Assembly: GCF_050113715.1 (NCBI RefSeq) | Contig: NZ_JBNJQR010000001.1 | Coordinates: 62,001 to 126,000, forward strand | Direction: 5' to 3' | DNA length: 64,000 nucleotides | Origin: Brevibacillus_H ginsengisoli | Lineage (GTDB): Bacteria; Bacillota; Bacilli; Brevibacillales; Brevibacillaceae | In this document: in pieces, positions 25,717 to 35,206 of the stretch | Layout of the letters: each line of letters opens with the position of its first letter | Numbering within the stretch: the stretch's first letter is position 1 | Translations under genes and position numbers: made by a program | The notes under the pieces: model-generated | Databases searched by the model: none | What the model was told of the DNA's origin: nothing | Seen by the model: only the letters and a program-made list of their open reading frames with translations

Positions 25717-28374
25717 ATGAATCATTTGATACTTATCGATGGAAATAGTATTGCTAATCGTGCGTTTTACGCTTTGCCACTCCTGTCAACGTCACAGGGC
25801 TTACATACGAATGCCGTCTTAGGCTTTACGACTATGCTGTTAAAAGTAATGGAAGAAATGAAACCGACCCACCTATTTGTTGCCTTTGATTTTGGCAAGG
25901 TGGTGTTTCGTCACAGTGAATTTGTGGAATATAAAGGGAAACGGGCAAAAACTCCACCAGAGCTGTCTGAGCAATTTCCGGTGATTCGTGAGTTGTTGGA
26001 TGCCTTTTCGATCCAACGCTTTGAATTGGAAGGCTATGAAGCGGATGATATTATCGGAACGTTGACGCTTCGCGCAGATCAAGCGGATGAATGGAAGGTT
26101 ACGGTGATTACGGGAGACAAGGATATGCTTCAGCTTGTCTCGGATCGGGTTTCTGTCGCGCTTACTCGTAAAGGGGTAAGTGAGATTGAGTTGTACACGA
26201 CCAAGGAAATCTCTGAGAAATATGGACTTACGCCTACTCAAATCATCGATCTCAAAGGCTTGATGGGCGATACCTCGGATAATATTCCGGGGGTGCCGGG
26301 AGTTGGCGAGAAGACCGCTCTTAAGCTGCTTCACGAGTATGGCACTGTGGAAGAAGTGCTGGCTAATATCGACAAGGTCTCAGGCAAAAAGCTACAAGAA
26401 AACCTGCGCAACAACGTGGAGCAAGCCAAGATGAGCAAATCATTGGCGACGATCCTGCGGGATGCTCCAGTTGAAGTTGAATTGAACGACACCGTGTACA
26501 ATGGCTACGATTCCTCCGCATTGGTCGAGTTTTTCAAGAAGATGGAGTTCAAATCGCTTATTCCTAAAGTAAAGACATCTTCTTCAGACTCCAAAGAGCA
26601 TGGGGAGGATCAGCCAAAAGAAGCGTTTTCTTTTGAAGTGATAGAGGCGGATCAAACCGGAGCATACAACGATAAACTTACTTCCCCGATGGGACTTAGC
26701 TTGGAATTTGACGGTGATAACTACCACCATGCTCCACTGCTTGGATTCGGCTTCGCTAGTGGGGAACAAACCTTCTTCGTGTCGTATGAAGTGGCGAAGG
26801 AATGGAAGGAGTTCCAGGCTTGGTTATCAGACGACAAGCAAGACAAGTGGGTGTTCGACGGGAAGCGGGCGTTTGCCGGACTTGCCTGGCATGGCTTTGA
26901 GATCAAAGGAATCCGCTTTGACAGCTATCTGGCTTCCTACCTTTTAAATGCGACGGAAAGCAATCCGAGTCTGCATGATGTTGCCGCTCAGTATGCTTCC
27001 GTTCAATTAGCCAGCGACGAGGATTTGTACGGCAAAGGCGCGAAACGTACACTGCCTGAGTTAACGGTGCTCTCTGAACATGTGGCTCGCAAAGCCAAAG
27101 CGATCTGGCAAAGTGTGACGGTCATGAAACATGAAATTGAAGCCAATCAGCTGGATGAGCTGTTGTCTCAGATTGAGGAGCCGCTTAGTCTTGTGTTGGC
27201 CCAAATGGAATATACCGGCGTGAAGGTAGATAGCCACCGATTAGTCGCAATGGGCGAATCACTGGATCTTCAGCTGGAAGATTTGACCCAAAAGATCTAC
27301 ACGCTGGCTGGACAGGAATTTAACATTAATTCACCAAAGCAATTAGGGGAGATTCTCTACGACAAGCTGGCTTTACCCGTACTCAAAAAGACCAAAACAG
27401 GACCGTCTACCAGTGCTGATGTTCTGGAGAAACTAGCGCCTTATCATCCGATCATTGAAACAATCCTGCACTTCCGTCAACTTGGCAAGCTGCGCTCTAC
27501 TTATATTGAAGGCTTGTTAAAAGAGATTCACCCGAGAACAAGCAAGATCCATACGCGTTTTAATCAGGCAACCACCGCAACAGGGCGCTTGAGCAGTACA
27601 GAGCCAAACTTGCAGAATATCCCGATTCGCTTGGAGGAAGGGCGCAAAATACGTGAAGCCTTTGTCCCATCTGAGGAAGGCTGGTACATGCTGGCGTCCG
27701 ACTATTCACAGATTGAGCTGAGAATTCTTGCCCATATCTCGCAGGATGCCAACCTGATTGACGCCTTCCAGAAGGGTATGGATATTCATACGCGCACGGC
27801 AATGGACGTATTTGGTGTAGAAGAGGGCGAAGTAACCTCTCTGATGCGTCGCCAAGCCAAAGCGGTTAACTTCGGGATTGTGTACGGGATCAGTGACTAC
27901 GGACTTTCGCAAAACCTGAACATCACACGTAAAGAAGCGGGAGAATTCATTGAACGGTATTTCTCTGTCTTCTCCGGCGTGAAACGATACATGGAAGAGA
28001 TTGTGGAGCAAGCCAAAAAAGATGGCTATGTCACCACTTTGCTGCATCGCCGCCGCTATCTGCCGGATATCAAGAGCAGTAACTTTAATCTTCGTTCGTT
28101 TGCTGAGCGTACGGCAATGAATACGCCGATTCAAGGTACTGCCGCCGATATCATCAAGCTTGCGATGATCCGTATGCAGGAGCGAATGGAAGAGCTAAAG
28201 CTGAGAAGTAAAATGCTTCTGCAGGTGCATGACGAACTGGTCTTTGAAGTACCGGAGGATGAGCTTGCGACCATGCAGCAAATCGTGCCAGAAGTGATGG
28301 AAGAAGCCTTGCAACTAGACGTTCCACTCAAGGTAGACGTTCATTATGGACGGACCTGGAACGAAGCCAAATAG
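25717..28374 (+). CDS. polA: DNA polymerase I
   Basis: 885 residues. 5'-3' exonuclease domain about 1-290 (YEADDIIGTL, GDKDMLQLV, GLMGDTSDNIPGVPGVGEKTA); a 3'-5' exonuclease-like domain about 305-470 that lacks the DxE metal motif, as in Bst-type polymerases, so proofreading is probably absent; and polymerase domain with motif A (DYSQIELRILAHIS), motif B (RRQAKAVNFGIVYGI) and motif C (QVHDELVFEVP). Repairs DNA and processes Okazaki fragments. ATG 25717. First of polA-mutM-coaE-SLT, closely spaced and probably one operon. Confidence 0.97.
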   Translation: MNHLILIDGNSIANRAFYALPLLSTSQGLHTNAVLGFTTMLLKVMEEMKPTHLFVAFDFGKVVFRHSEFVEYKGKRAKTPPELSEQFPVIRELLDAFSIQRFELEGYEADDIIGTLTLRADQADEWKVTVITGDKDMLQLVSDRVSVALTRKGVSEIELYTTKEISEKYGLTPTQIIDLKGLMGDTSDNIPGVPGVGEKTALKLLHEYGTVEEVLANIDKVSGKKLQENLRNNVEQAKMSKSLATILRDAPVEVELNDTVYNGYDSSALVEFFKKMEFKSLIPKVKTSSSDSKEHGEDQPKEAFSFEVIEADQTGAYNDKLTSPMGLSLEFDGDNYHHAPLLGFGFASGEQTFFVSYEVAKEWKEFQAWLSDDKQDKWVFDGKRAFAGLAWHGFEIKGIRFDSYLASYLLNATESNPSLHDVAAQYASVQLASDEDLYGKGAKRTLPELTVLSEHVARKAKAIWQSVTVMKHEIEANQLDELLSQIEEPLSLVLAQMEYTGVKVDSHRLVAMGESLDLQLEDLTQKIYTLAGQEFNINSPKQLGEILYDKLALPVLKKTKTGPSTSADVLEKLAPYHPIIETILHFRQLGKLRSTYIEGLLKEIHPRTSKIHTRFNQATTATGRLSSTEPNLQNIPIRLEEGRKIREAFVPSEEGWYMLASDYSQIELRILAHISQDANLIDAFQKGMDIHTRTAMDVFGVEEGEVTSLMRRQAKAVNFGIVYGISDYGLSQNLNITRKEAGEFIERYFSVFSGVKRYMEEIVEQAKKDGYVTTLLHRRRYLPDIKSSNFNLRSFAERTAMNTPIQGTAADIIKLAMIRMQERMEELKLRSKMLLQVHDELVFEVPEDELATMQQIVPEVMEEALQLDVPLKVDVHYGRTWNEAK

Positions 28375-28385
28375 GGAGGATCACC

Positions 28386-29213
28386 ATGCCTGAATTACCA
28401 GAGGTTGAAACGGTCGTCCGCACGTTACGTCAGCTCGTCATCGGGAAAACCATCGAGCGAGTCAGTGTTTTACTCCCACGGATTATCCGACGTCCCGATG
28501 ATGTCGAGGAGTTCAAAGCCCAATTAATCGGACAAACCATTCACCAAATCCAGCGCAGAGCCAAATTCATCAAATTCGTGCTGGATCGAGACGTCCTGAT
28601 TTCTCATCTGCGCATGGAAGGTCGATATGGCCTGTATCAGTCTGAGGAAGAGGTTGAGAAGCATACGCACGTCATTTTTCATTTTACGGATGGCACTGAG
28701 CTGCGCTATAAAGATGTGCGACAGTTTGGGACCATGGATGTCCTTCCTTTGGGAGAAGAGCATCACAACGAACCGTTAAAGAATTTAGGGCCTGAGCCAT
28801 TAGACCAAGAATTTACGCCTGCGATGTTAAGGCGAATGCTTTCCGGCAAGAAAACGAAAATCAAGCCGCTCTTGTTAAATCAAGAATTTCTGGTGGGCTT
28901 GGGGAATATCTATGTGGACGAGGCACTATTTAAAGCGCGCATTCATCCAGAGCAGAGCGCGGGCGATTTGACGCCAAGACAGATGAATCGTCTGCATGAA
29001 GCGATTGTCACCACGCTGCATGAGGCGATTGAGCAAGGCGGCAGCTCCGTAAAATCGTATGTGAACGGCCAAGGAGAGATGGGCATGTTCCAGCAATCTT
29101 TGAATGTGTACGGGCGAAAAGGAGAGGCCTGTCCGAGCTGCCATACAGAAATCATCCGTTTCGTGGTGGGGGGAAGAGGTACTCATATTTGCCCGAAATG
29201 CCAGAAGCTGTAG
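28386..29213 (+). CDS. mutM: Formamidopyrimidine-DNA glycosylase
   Basis: Bifunctional glycosylase/AP lyase that removes 8-oxoguanine and formamidopyrimidines. 275 residues: catalytic N-terminus MPELPEVETVVRTL (Pro2, Glu3), helix-two-turn-helix with GLGNIYVDEALF, and C-terminal zinc finger CPSC...CPKC. ATG 28386 follows GGGAGGA 11 bp after polA. Order polA-mutM is the usual one in Bacillales. Confidence 0.96.
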   Translation: MPELPEVETVVRTLRQLVIGKTIERVSVLLPRIIRRPDDVEEFKAQLIGQTIHQIQRRAKFIKFVLDRDVLISHLRMEGRYGLYQSEEEVEKHTHVIFHFTDGTELRYKDVRQFGTMDVLPLGEEHHNEPLKNLGPEPLDQEFTPAMLRRMLSGKKTKIKPLLLNQEFLVGLGNIYVDEALFKARIHPEQSAGDLTPRQMNRLHEAIVTTLHEAIEQGGSSVKSYVNGQGEMGMFQQSLNVYGRKGEACPSCHTEIIRFVVGGRGTHICPKCQKL

Positions 29214-29227
29214 AAAGGAGGGAAGAC

Positions 29228-29830
29228 ATGATTATTGGACTTACAGGCGGGATCGCCACTGGTAAAAGCACTGTTTCTTCGCTATTCAAAGAGCACCACA
29301 TTCCTGTTATCGATGCCGATTTAATCGCTCGCGAGGTAGTGGAGCCAGGCAAGCCTGCTTATGAGCAGATTGTCCAGTACTTCGGTCAAGAGATTCTTCA
29401 TTGGGACGGACAACTTGATCGCAAGAAGTTGGGTGACATCGTTTTTAGTGATGACGAGAAACGGCATGTGTTGAACACAATCGTTCATCCCCAGATACGC
29501 AAAGAAATGGTGGAGCGAGCCAGTGATGCTGGAAAGGCGGGAAACAAGCTGGTTGTCATGGATATTCCTCTTTTGTTTGAGAGCAGGCTACAGTATATGG
29601 TGGATCGCATTGTGCTGGTTTACGTTCCATCTGATGTTCAATTAGCCAGGTTGATTGAGCGGGACGAGGTTGACGAGCAGCAGGCCATGAAGCGAATTCG
29701 AGCACAATTCCCGATAGAAACGAAGAAAGCGGAAGCGACTTATCTCATCGATAATTCGGGTTCACGTGAACAGACTAGAGAGCAAGTCGATCGGTTGCTT
29801 GCTACTTTGCAGGCGGAGTTGAATCAATGA
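29228..29830 (+). CDS. coaE: Dephospho-CoA kinase
   Basis: Last step of coenzyme A synthesis: phosphorylates the 3'-OH of dephospho-CoA. 200 residues, P-loop GLTGGIATGKSTV, DADLIAREVV and VMDIPLLFESRL blocks of the family. ATG 29228 follows AAAGGAGGG. Overlaps the next gene by four bases (ATGA). In B. subtilis ytaF lies between mutM and coaE; it is absent here. Confidence 0.95.
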   Translation: MIIGLTGGIATGKSTVSSLFKEHHIPVIDADLIAREVVEPGKPAYEQIVQYFGQEILHWDGQLDRKKLGDIVFSDDEKRHVLNTIVHPQIRKEMVERASDAGKAGNKLVVMDIPLLFESRLQYMVDRIVLVYVPSDVQLARLIERDEVDEQQAMKRIRAQFPIETKKAEATYLIDNSGSREQTREQVDRLLATLQAELNQ

Positions 29831-30393
29831 AAAAGCGGAAAACAGCAGCGATACTTCTCTTGATTCTGATGGGAGTATTTTTGCTTATGAGCACGCCGTA
29901 CATCTGGAAGTGGGTATATCCGATTAAGTATGAGGCGGAGGTTCAAACGGCTGCCAAACGTTTTCAAGTGGATCCTTTCTTATTGTTGGCCATTATCCGT
30001 ACAGAGAGTAACTTTAATAGTAATCTAACCTCCAAAAAAGGCGCAATTGGCCTCATGCAGGTCATGCCCAAAACGGCGGACTGGGTGATTTCACAAGCGT
30101 CTTTTGATCCCATGGCGAAAGAATACTTGGACACTCCAAAAGTAAACATCGACATTGGAACCTGGTATGTGTCCTATCTAATGAAGAGGTACGATGGGGA
30201 TCTCGTGCTAACGATCGCCGCCTACAACGCCGGTCCCGGCAGTGTGAATACGTGGATCAAGAATCAGCGGTGGGATGGCAGAAAAGAGACACTTGAAGAT
30301 ATTCCATTCGGTGAGACCCGACATTATGTACAGCGTGTCCTCTATTATCACAAGCGCTACCAAGAGATTTATCAATCAGAATTTACTTACTGA
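29827..30393 (+). CDS. Lytic transglycosylase, SLT domain
   Basis: 188-residue envelope enzyme with an N-terminal signal anchor (about residues 7-26) and a lysozyme-like SLT domain: catalytic Glu in AIIRTESNFN, then KGAIGLMQVMPKTADW and AAYNAGPGSVNTWI. Cleaves peptidoglycan glycan strands giving anhydro-muropeptides. ATGA overlap with coaE indicates co-translation. A similar SLT gene follows coaE in many Bacillales (ytaG-ytcE region), though the role is unproved. Confidence 0.9.
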   Translation: MKKRKTAAILLLILMGVFLLMSTPYIWKWVYPIKYEAEVQTAAKRFQVDPFLLLAIIRTESNFNSNLTSKKGAIGLMQVMPKTADWVISQASFDPMAKEYLDTPKVNIDIGTWYVSYLMKRYDGDLVLTIAAYNAGPGSVNTWIKNQRWDGRKETLEDIPFGETRHYVQRVLYYHKRYQEIYQSEFTY

Positions 30394-30431
30394 AAAAAGC
30401 AAGCAGGAGCTCGACTCTTGCTTGCTTTTTG
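30394..30431. terminator. Bidirectional terminator after SLT gene
   Basis: AAAAAGCAAGCA and its complement TGCTTGCTTTTT (30394-30405 with 30419-30430), A-run left and T-run right. It also ends the convergent MFS gene. Confidence 0.85.
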
Positions 30432-30434
30432 TGA

Positions 30435-31694
30435 TTAAGACTGTTCCTGTGGGGAGGAAGCTCCTTTTCGGAACAGGATATAAAATAGCACTGAAACCAT
30501 GCAATACATAATCGCCGTCAAACTAAAGGCGTAGGCGTAACCCCAGTACGCGCCATACGTGTGGACAAGAAATGTGTTCACCGGAGCAACCAGGAACCAT
30601 CCAAGATTGAAGGCAGCATCTCCCATACTGTTAGCCAATCCACGCAGAGAGTGATCAACACGCGCCATTTTAATCGATGTCTGGAACGGATTGGCGGCAT
30701 TCATCAACGCTTGCCGGAACAGATATCCGCCACAGGCGAGAGGAAAGTTCATCGTGAAGGCGGTGAGCAGTAAGAACGGGATAGAGGAAAGCTGCAGCAC
30801 GATCACCGCGCGTACCTCCCCGAGCTTTCTGGCGATTGCCGGTCCGATCAGATAAGCAATTGCTGTAGCCGCCTGTCCCAGAGATACGATAATTCCTATC
30901 GATGTTTTGGAGGAATGAAATCGATCAGCGAAATAGACGTTCAAATATGGAACAATTAGGCCACCCGCTGAACTTGTCAGAAGAGACAACAAGGTAAACC
31001 AGCCAATTACGGCAAGGGATTTTCGATGATGGTTCAAGAGTACACGCAAGGGCTGTTTGGTCTGTTTTTCTATCCCATCACCTACAGATGGTTGAAACAT
31101 AGTGACGGGAATAAGTCCAATCGCGGCACACCCCACACCAATCAAAAGCGTAATACGTAAACTAGCCACCTCCGAAAAGCCGATGGAACCGTTCAAAAAG
31201 TCAGTAAGGATTCCCCCGCCGATATTACCAACAAAGTTGGCAATCATCATGAGAGCCATGTTGAAGCTGAAGAGATGAACCCGCTGATCCATCCGGGAAT
31301 TAGCAGCCAGAAAAGGAATACCGGTTACCTGAACCATGGCGAGAAAAAGTCCACTAATGAAAGCAGTTGTCCCAAGATTATGGATATTCGAAACACAAGC
31401 ACGAAGTCCAAGGGCAGCGATGGCGAACAAGAGGCCAATCTGAGCCACTCTTTTTGGGCCATAACGATCACTTAGGATACCAACGGGAATCAAGCTAATG
31501 GCTGACCCCAATGCCGTCATCGCGACAACATTACCGACTGCTTCCTGCCCGTACCCCAGTGACTTGATATACAAATTATAAATAACGCCAAACATACCCA
31601 ATCCCGTGTTCCACAGGATATTAAACCAAAAAAACAGCTTGACGTTACGGCTGTAACCATGAAGATAATCCACCCACTCACGAAAAATAGCCAC
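30435..31694 (-). CDS. MFS transporter
   Basis: About 419 residues with twelve predicted transmembrane helices and the MFS loop motif in GILSDRYGPKRV. N-terminal half: NILWNTGLGMFGVIYNLYI; a cytoplasmic loop (QPSVGDGIEKQTKQPLRVL) separates the two six-helix halves. Substrate unknown. Start is probably GTG 31694 after GGTGGT; a longer frame to 31736 (ATG or TTG) lacks a ribosome site. Not part of the syntenic core, so probably inserted in this lineage. Confidence 0.85.
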   Translation of the reverse strand: MAIFREWVDYLHGYSRNVKLFFWFNILWNTGLGMFGVIYNLYIKSLGYGQEAVGNVVAMTALGSAISLIPVGILSDRYGPKRVAQIGLLFAIAALGLRACVSNIHNLGTTAFISGLFLAMVQVTGIPFLAANSRMDQRVHLFSFNMALMMIANFVGNIGGGILTDFLNGSIGFSEVASLRITLLIGVGCAAIGLIPVTMFQPSVGDGIEKQTKQPLRVLLNHHRKSLAVIGWFTLLSLLTSSAGGLIVPYLNVYFADRFHSSKTSIGIIVSLGQAATAIAYLIGPAIARKLGEVRAVIVLQLSSIPFLLLTAFTMNFPLACGGYLFRQALMNAANPFQTSIKMARVDHSLRGLANSMGDAAFNLGWFLVAPVNTFLVHTYGAYWGYAYAFSLTAIMYCMVSVLFYILFRKGASSPQEQS

Positions 31695-31860
31695 AAGCAC
31701 ACCACCGTTTTGTTGGATAATTTCAACTATTAGCATACTCCACTGTGGTATACATTTACAGAAAAAAGTTCAAGGGAAACGTAAATCCTTAGCGAAAATG
31801 ATATAATTTTGGCGGTGGATTACTTGATATTCAACAGGTCACAAGGAAGGGGAAATATTC

Positions 31861-32781
31861 GTGAAGGATCTAAGCCAATTGGAACCAGGCATTCGAAAAT
31901 TGGTTGTCGAGTTCATTGAGGCGGGACGTCCCTCCGCAAGACTTCAGAGCTTTCAAGAGCGTCGTGAGGGATACCTGAACTCGATTGCTCTAGCAGGAGA
32001 GTCAGAACCTGTATGGAAGGTTGTTGATGAGACAATTGACGGCATACGGCTACGGGTCTATAAGCCTCTGGATCAACAGAATCTGCCTGTTTTCCTCTAT
32101 TATCACGGGGGCTGCTTTGTAAGCGGTGATTTCGAAACGCATGATCGTCAATTACGACAAATAGCGAATTTAAGTGGCTCACTCGTCATCGCGGTTGATT
32201 ACCGTTTGGCACCGGAGCATGTATATCCAGCGGCACATGATGATGCGCTCAAAGCTGCTCATATCGTTCAAGAACATGCCTTGTCTTGGGGTGGCAACCC
32301 GGATGATATTACACTTGCAGGAGATAGTGCAGGGGGACATCTGACGCTCGTTACTTGTTTGAGGCTCAAGGCGGAAGGGAATTGGATTCCCAAACGACAA
32401 ATTCTCATTTATCCGATGCTGGATGCGAGCGGTTCAAGTGAAAGCTATCAGAAATACGGCGATGATTACGTAATTACTCGGGAAACGCTTCAGAGCGGCT
32501 TCGAGGCTTATTTAGCTGACCTATCAAACGATCATCCAGAAGCAAGTCCGTTATTCCGGGATGATCTGCAAGGTCTTCCTGAGACGTACATCCTGACTGC
32601 TGAGTTTGATCCGCTGGTTGACGAGGGAGAAACGTTTTACCGCCGATTGTTGGAAGCTGGAGTGGAGGCGCAATGCCGTCGGTACCTCGGTGTGAACCAC
32701 GGTTTCTTTCAGCTTGCCGGGATCAGCCAAGCAGGGAGACAAGCGATCAAGGACGTCGCAGCTCTTGTCTCTGGGGAATAA
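31861..32781 (+). CDS. Alpha/beta hydrolase, HSL-type esterase
   Basis: 306-residue esterase of the hormone-sensitive-lipase family. Oxyanion motif YYHGGCF (HGGG with the last Gly replaced by Cys), nucleophile elbow GDSAGG, acid in EFDPLVDEG and catalytic His in VNHGFF. Expected to hydrolyse short-chain esters; substrate unknown. GTG 31861 follows GAAGGGGAA. Ends at a strong terminator. Confidence 0.88.
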   Translation: MKDLSQLEPGIRKLVVEFIEAGRPSARLQSFQERREGYLNSIALAGESEPVWKVVDETIDGIRLRVYKPLDQQNLPVFLYYHGGCFVSGDFETHDRQLRQIANLSGSLVIAVDYRLAPEHVYPAAHDDALKAAHIVQEHALSWGGNPDDITLAGDSAGGHLTLVTCLRLKAEGNWIPKRQILIYPMLDASGSSESYQKYGDDYVITRETLQSGFEAYLADLSNDHPEASPLFRDDLQGLPETYILTAEFDPLVDEGETFYRRLLEAGVEAQCRRYLGVNHGFFQLAGISQAGRQAIKDVAALVSGE

Positions 32782-32828
32782 GCGTTGAGGTTAGCGCGGT
32801 TTAGGCAAAGCTATCACTGCTCTTAAAG

Positions 32829-32876
32829 AAAAGGAATAGATCTTCCGCTGCAAAGGACAGATCTATTCCTTTTTTG
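32829..32876 (+). terminator. Terminator of esterase gene
   Basis: Perfect 15-bp stem (AAAAGGAATAGATCT, 32829-32843, with AGATCTATTCCTTTT from 32859) followed by T-run. Confidence 0.9.
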
Positions 32877-33076
32877 CTTTATTTGTCCTGGGAACCTTTT
32901 CTAGAAGGAAAGAAAGTTAAGCTATGGAATAAGTATTGTGATTGCAAATATTTCACTGTTTCAACACGCAGTACTGCGAAAAGTGTTATACCAAAACCAA
33001 GCATGAATAAAAATAGGAAAGCAGGCTTCTTTGAATTTATTCACTATTCACAAAATAAAAAAGGAGAAGATGATCA

Positions 33077-33592
33077 ATGACCACTCCTATCAAAATGTAC
33101 GATTATCACGTCTGGGCGAACCAAACGATGCTGAATTATTTGAAGGAGCTGCCGCCCGATACATACAAGCAAGAGGTTCAAAGCGTTTTTCCTTCCATAT
33201 CTAAAGCAATGGCGCACATTTACATGGTGGATACCCTTTGGATTGAGGTTCTCTGTGGGAAGAGCCTTACAGAAGCATTTCCATTGTCGAATCAAGTGAA
33301 GGAAGCAGCGGAGTCCGCAAGCATTGAGGAATTGCAAGCGATGTTTGACGACTTGTCCAAGAAGTATCAAGCGTTCTTCAGCCAGGAACCGGATATCGAG
33401 AGAAAGGTCATCCTTGATAATCCCTACACGAGAAAAAGGGTTACCTCTTTGGCGGAGATGCTTATGCAAGTGGTCAATCATGGAACCTATCACCGGGGGA
33501 ACGTATCAGCTATGCTACGCCAATTGGGTCACGCTTCTACGATGACCGAATACGCTCTTTTCTGGTATCAGGATGACGCAGAAGAATGTTGA
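33077..33592 (+). CDS. DinB family protein
   Basis: 171-residue DinB/YfiT four-helix protein; metal-type histidines in MAHIYMVDTLW and NHGTYHRGNV (H-x3-H). The second such protein in the window (the other is at 22762). Functions of stand-alone members are mostly unknown; some are damage-inducible in Bacillus. ATG 33077 after AAAGGAGAA. Flanked by terminators on both sides, so it is transcribed alone. Confidence 0.82.
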   Translation: MTTPIKMYDYHVWANQTMLNYLKELPPDTYKQEVQSVFPSISKAMAHIYMVDTLWIEVLCGKSLTEAFPLSNQVKEAAESASIEELQAMFDDLSKKYQAFFSQEPDIERKVILDNPYTRKRVTSLAEMLMQVVNHGTYHRGNVSAMLRQLGHASTMTEYALFWYQDDAEEC

Positions 33593-33605
33593 TAAGAATG
33601 ATGGG

Positions 33606-33636
33606 AAGCATCCTTGCAATTAGGGTGCTTTTTTTA
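33606..33636 (+). terminator. Terminator of DinB-family gene
   Basis: AAGCATCC (33606-33613) pairs with GGGTGCTT (33623-33630, one G-U) followed by T-run. Confidence 0.85.
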
Positions 33637-33737
33637 GTGGGGGGCGGTTAAGGCTTAGGGTAATAACCAAGTTTTCTAACGTAAAAAACTATAATTACCG
33701 TTGAAAAGTCCAAATATTTATTTTTTAGTAAAACACA

Positions 33738-33765
33738 TTGATAATTGTGTTATACTTATTATAAT
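33738..33765 (+). promoter_or_regulatory. gapB promoter with CcpN-like box
   Basis: TTGATA (33738-33743), 16-bp spacer, TATAAT (33760-33765). TGTGTTATACT at 33746-33756, between -35 and -10, matches the CcpN consensus as I recall it (TRTGHYATAYW). CcpN represses gapB and pckA during glycolysis in B. subtilis. AACACA/TGTGTT (33732-33737 and 33746-33751) also form a dyad around the -35 box. Confidence 0.7.
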
Positions 33766-33814
33766 ATAGATAAGCGATAAAGGATAACTCATTTGCTGAG
33801 AGGGGCATAAATAT

Positions 33815-34858
33815 ATGACTATCAAAATCGGAATTAATGGATTTGGACGAATTGGCCGTATGGTATTCCGACGGGCTATCCAAGACCCCAATATGGAAAT
33901 CGTTGCGATAAATGCTAGTTATCCTCCTGAGACGTTGGCGCATTTATTGAAACATGACACCATACATGGGCGTATTTCGAATAAAGTTGAAGTAGATGGC
34001 AACAAAATTTTGGTCGATGGCAAACCAACTGTGGTGCTCTCCGACCGTGACCCGTTGAAACTTCCGTGGGGAGAACTGGGTGTAGAGATCGTTGTAGAAG
34101 CAACTGGCAAGTTCAAGGATCGTGAAGGCGCAAGCAAGCATCTGACAAGCGGTGCTAAAAAAGTAGTCATTACCGCTCCAGCAACAGGCGAAGACGCGAC
34201 AATCGTAATGGGCGTGAATGATCAAATTTACGATCATGAGAAGCACCATATCGTCTCCAACGCATCTTGTACAACCAACTGCTTGGCACCAGTAGCCAAA
34301 GTTCTGCATGAAGCATTTGGCATCGAACATGGTTTGATGACAACAATTCACTCTTACACGAATGATCAGAAGAATCTAGATAACCCACATAAAGACATCA
34401 GACGTGCCCGCGCATGCGGAATGTCGATTATTCCAACCTCCACAGGAGCTGCTCGTGCAGTAGGAAAAGTACTTCCTGAATTGAACGGCCTCCTCAACGG
34501 TTTCGCGCTTCGTGTACCAACACCGAATGTGTCATTAGTAGATTTGGTTGTGAATGTATCCAAGAAAGTGACCATGGAAGAAGTAAACAATGTATTGAAA
34601 AACGCTGCGGAAGGTTCAATGAAAGGATACCTGGAATTCTGTGAAGAACCTCTCGTATCCAGTGATTTCAACGGCGATGACAATTCTTCCATCGTAGATG
34701 GTTTGTCCACTCTGGTTATGGGTGAGAAGCAAATCAAAGTACTGGCTTGGTACGATAACGAGTGGGGCTATTCCTGCCGTGTTGTTGACTTGGTTCGCCA
34801 TGTATCCGAGCAAACCAATAGCAAAAAAGCAGTAACCGCAGAAGCTGTGCGCGCATAA
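33815..34858 (+). CDS. gapB: Glyceraldehyde-3-phosphate dehydrogenase, GapB type
   Basis: 347-residue GAPDH with INGFGRIGRMVFRRA, the catalytic block SNASCTTNCLAP and WYDNEWGYSCRVVDLVRH. After strand beta-2 it reads INASYPPETLAHLL where NAD-specific GapA enzymes have an acidic residue, as in B. subtilis GapB, which prefers NADP and works in gluconeogenesis. It lies upstream of nrdR-dnaB-dnaI as in B. subtilis, although speD is missing and other genes are interposed. The promoter carries a CcpN-like box, supporting the gluconeogenic role. Confidence 0.92.
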   Translation: MTIKIGINGFGRIGRMVFRRAIQDPNMEIVAINASYPPETLAHLLKHDTIHGRISNKVEVDGNKILVDGKPTVVLSDRDPLKLPWGELGVEIVVEATGKFKDREGASKHLTSGAKKVVITAPATGEDATIVMGVNDQIYDHEKHHIVSNASCTTNCLAPVAKVLHEAFGIEHGLMTTIHSYTNDQKNLDNPHKDIRRARACGMSIIPTSTGAARAVGKVLPELNGLLNGFALRVPTPNVSLVDLVVNVSKKVTMEEVNNVLKNAAEGSMKGYLEFCEEPLVSSDFNGDDNSSIVDGLSTLVMGEKQIKVLAWYDNEWGYSCRVVDLVRHVSEQTNSKKAVTAEAVRA

Positions 34859-34868
34859 ACGTATGATT

Positions 34869-34908
34869 AACCCTCTGATCGAGTATAGGCTCGATTGGGG
34901 GGTTTTTA
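34869..34908 (+). terminator. Terminator of gapB
   Basis: AACCC..CTGATCGAG pairs with CTCGAT..GGGGGGTT (34869-34904) followed by TTTTA. Confidence 0.85.
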
Positions 34909-34913
34909 TTTTG

Positions 34914-35009
34914 ATGTTGATCGCCCTCGGTAAAGGAACCAAAGCAGGCTTCGAGAAGAACCGCTTGCCGCTCGACGATGTTTTATCCTGGAATAAATAC
35001 GAAGCGTAA
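34914..35009 (+). pseudogene. Short coding remnant between two terminators
   Basis: A 31-codon frame, ATG 34914, encoding MLIALGKGTKAGFEKNRLPL and then DDVLSWNKYEA before TAA. It has good codon use, no ribosome site, and is followed at once by its own strong terminator, as the 3' end of a gene would be. It looks like the C-terminal tail of a lost gene; I do not recognise the family. It could also be noise. Confidence 0.35.
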
Positions 35010-35016
35010 AACGATC

Positions 35017-35066
35017 AAAGCCGGAGATTCCTTCAACCAACGAAGGAGGAATTTCGGCTTTTTTTC
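35017..35066 (+). terminator. Terminator after the remnant
   Basis: AAAGCCGGAGATTCCTTC (35017-35034) pairs with GAAGGAGGAATTTCGGCTTT (from 35042) with few mismatches; T-run to 35066. The gapB transcript already has its own terminator upstream. Confidence 0.8.
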
Positions 35067-35206
35067 TGCCGTCATTCTGTATGCAATAGGGCTCCTTGTT
35101 TTGTTTGCATGATTTCATGGAAATTCCAGTTTTAGTTATTATATATATTATTTTATAAAGTTTAGAATTATAATGTAAGAAATGACAAAACAGCTTGGAG
35201 GAATTG

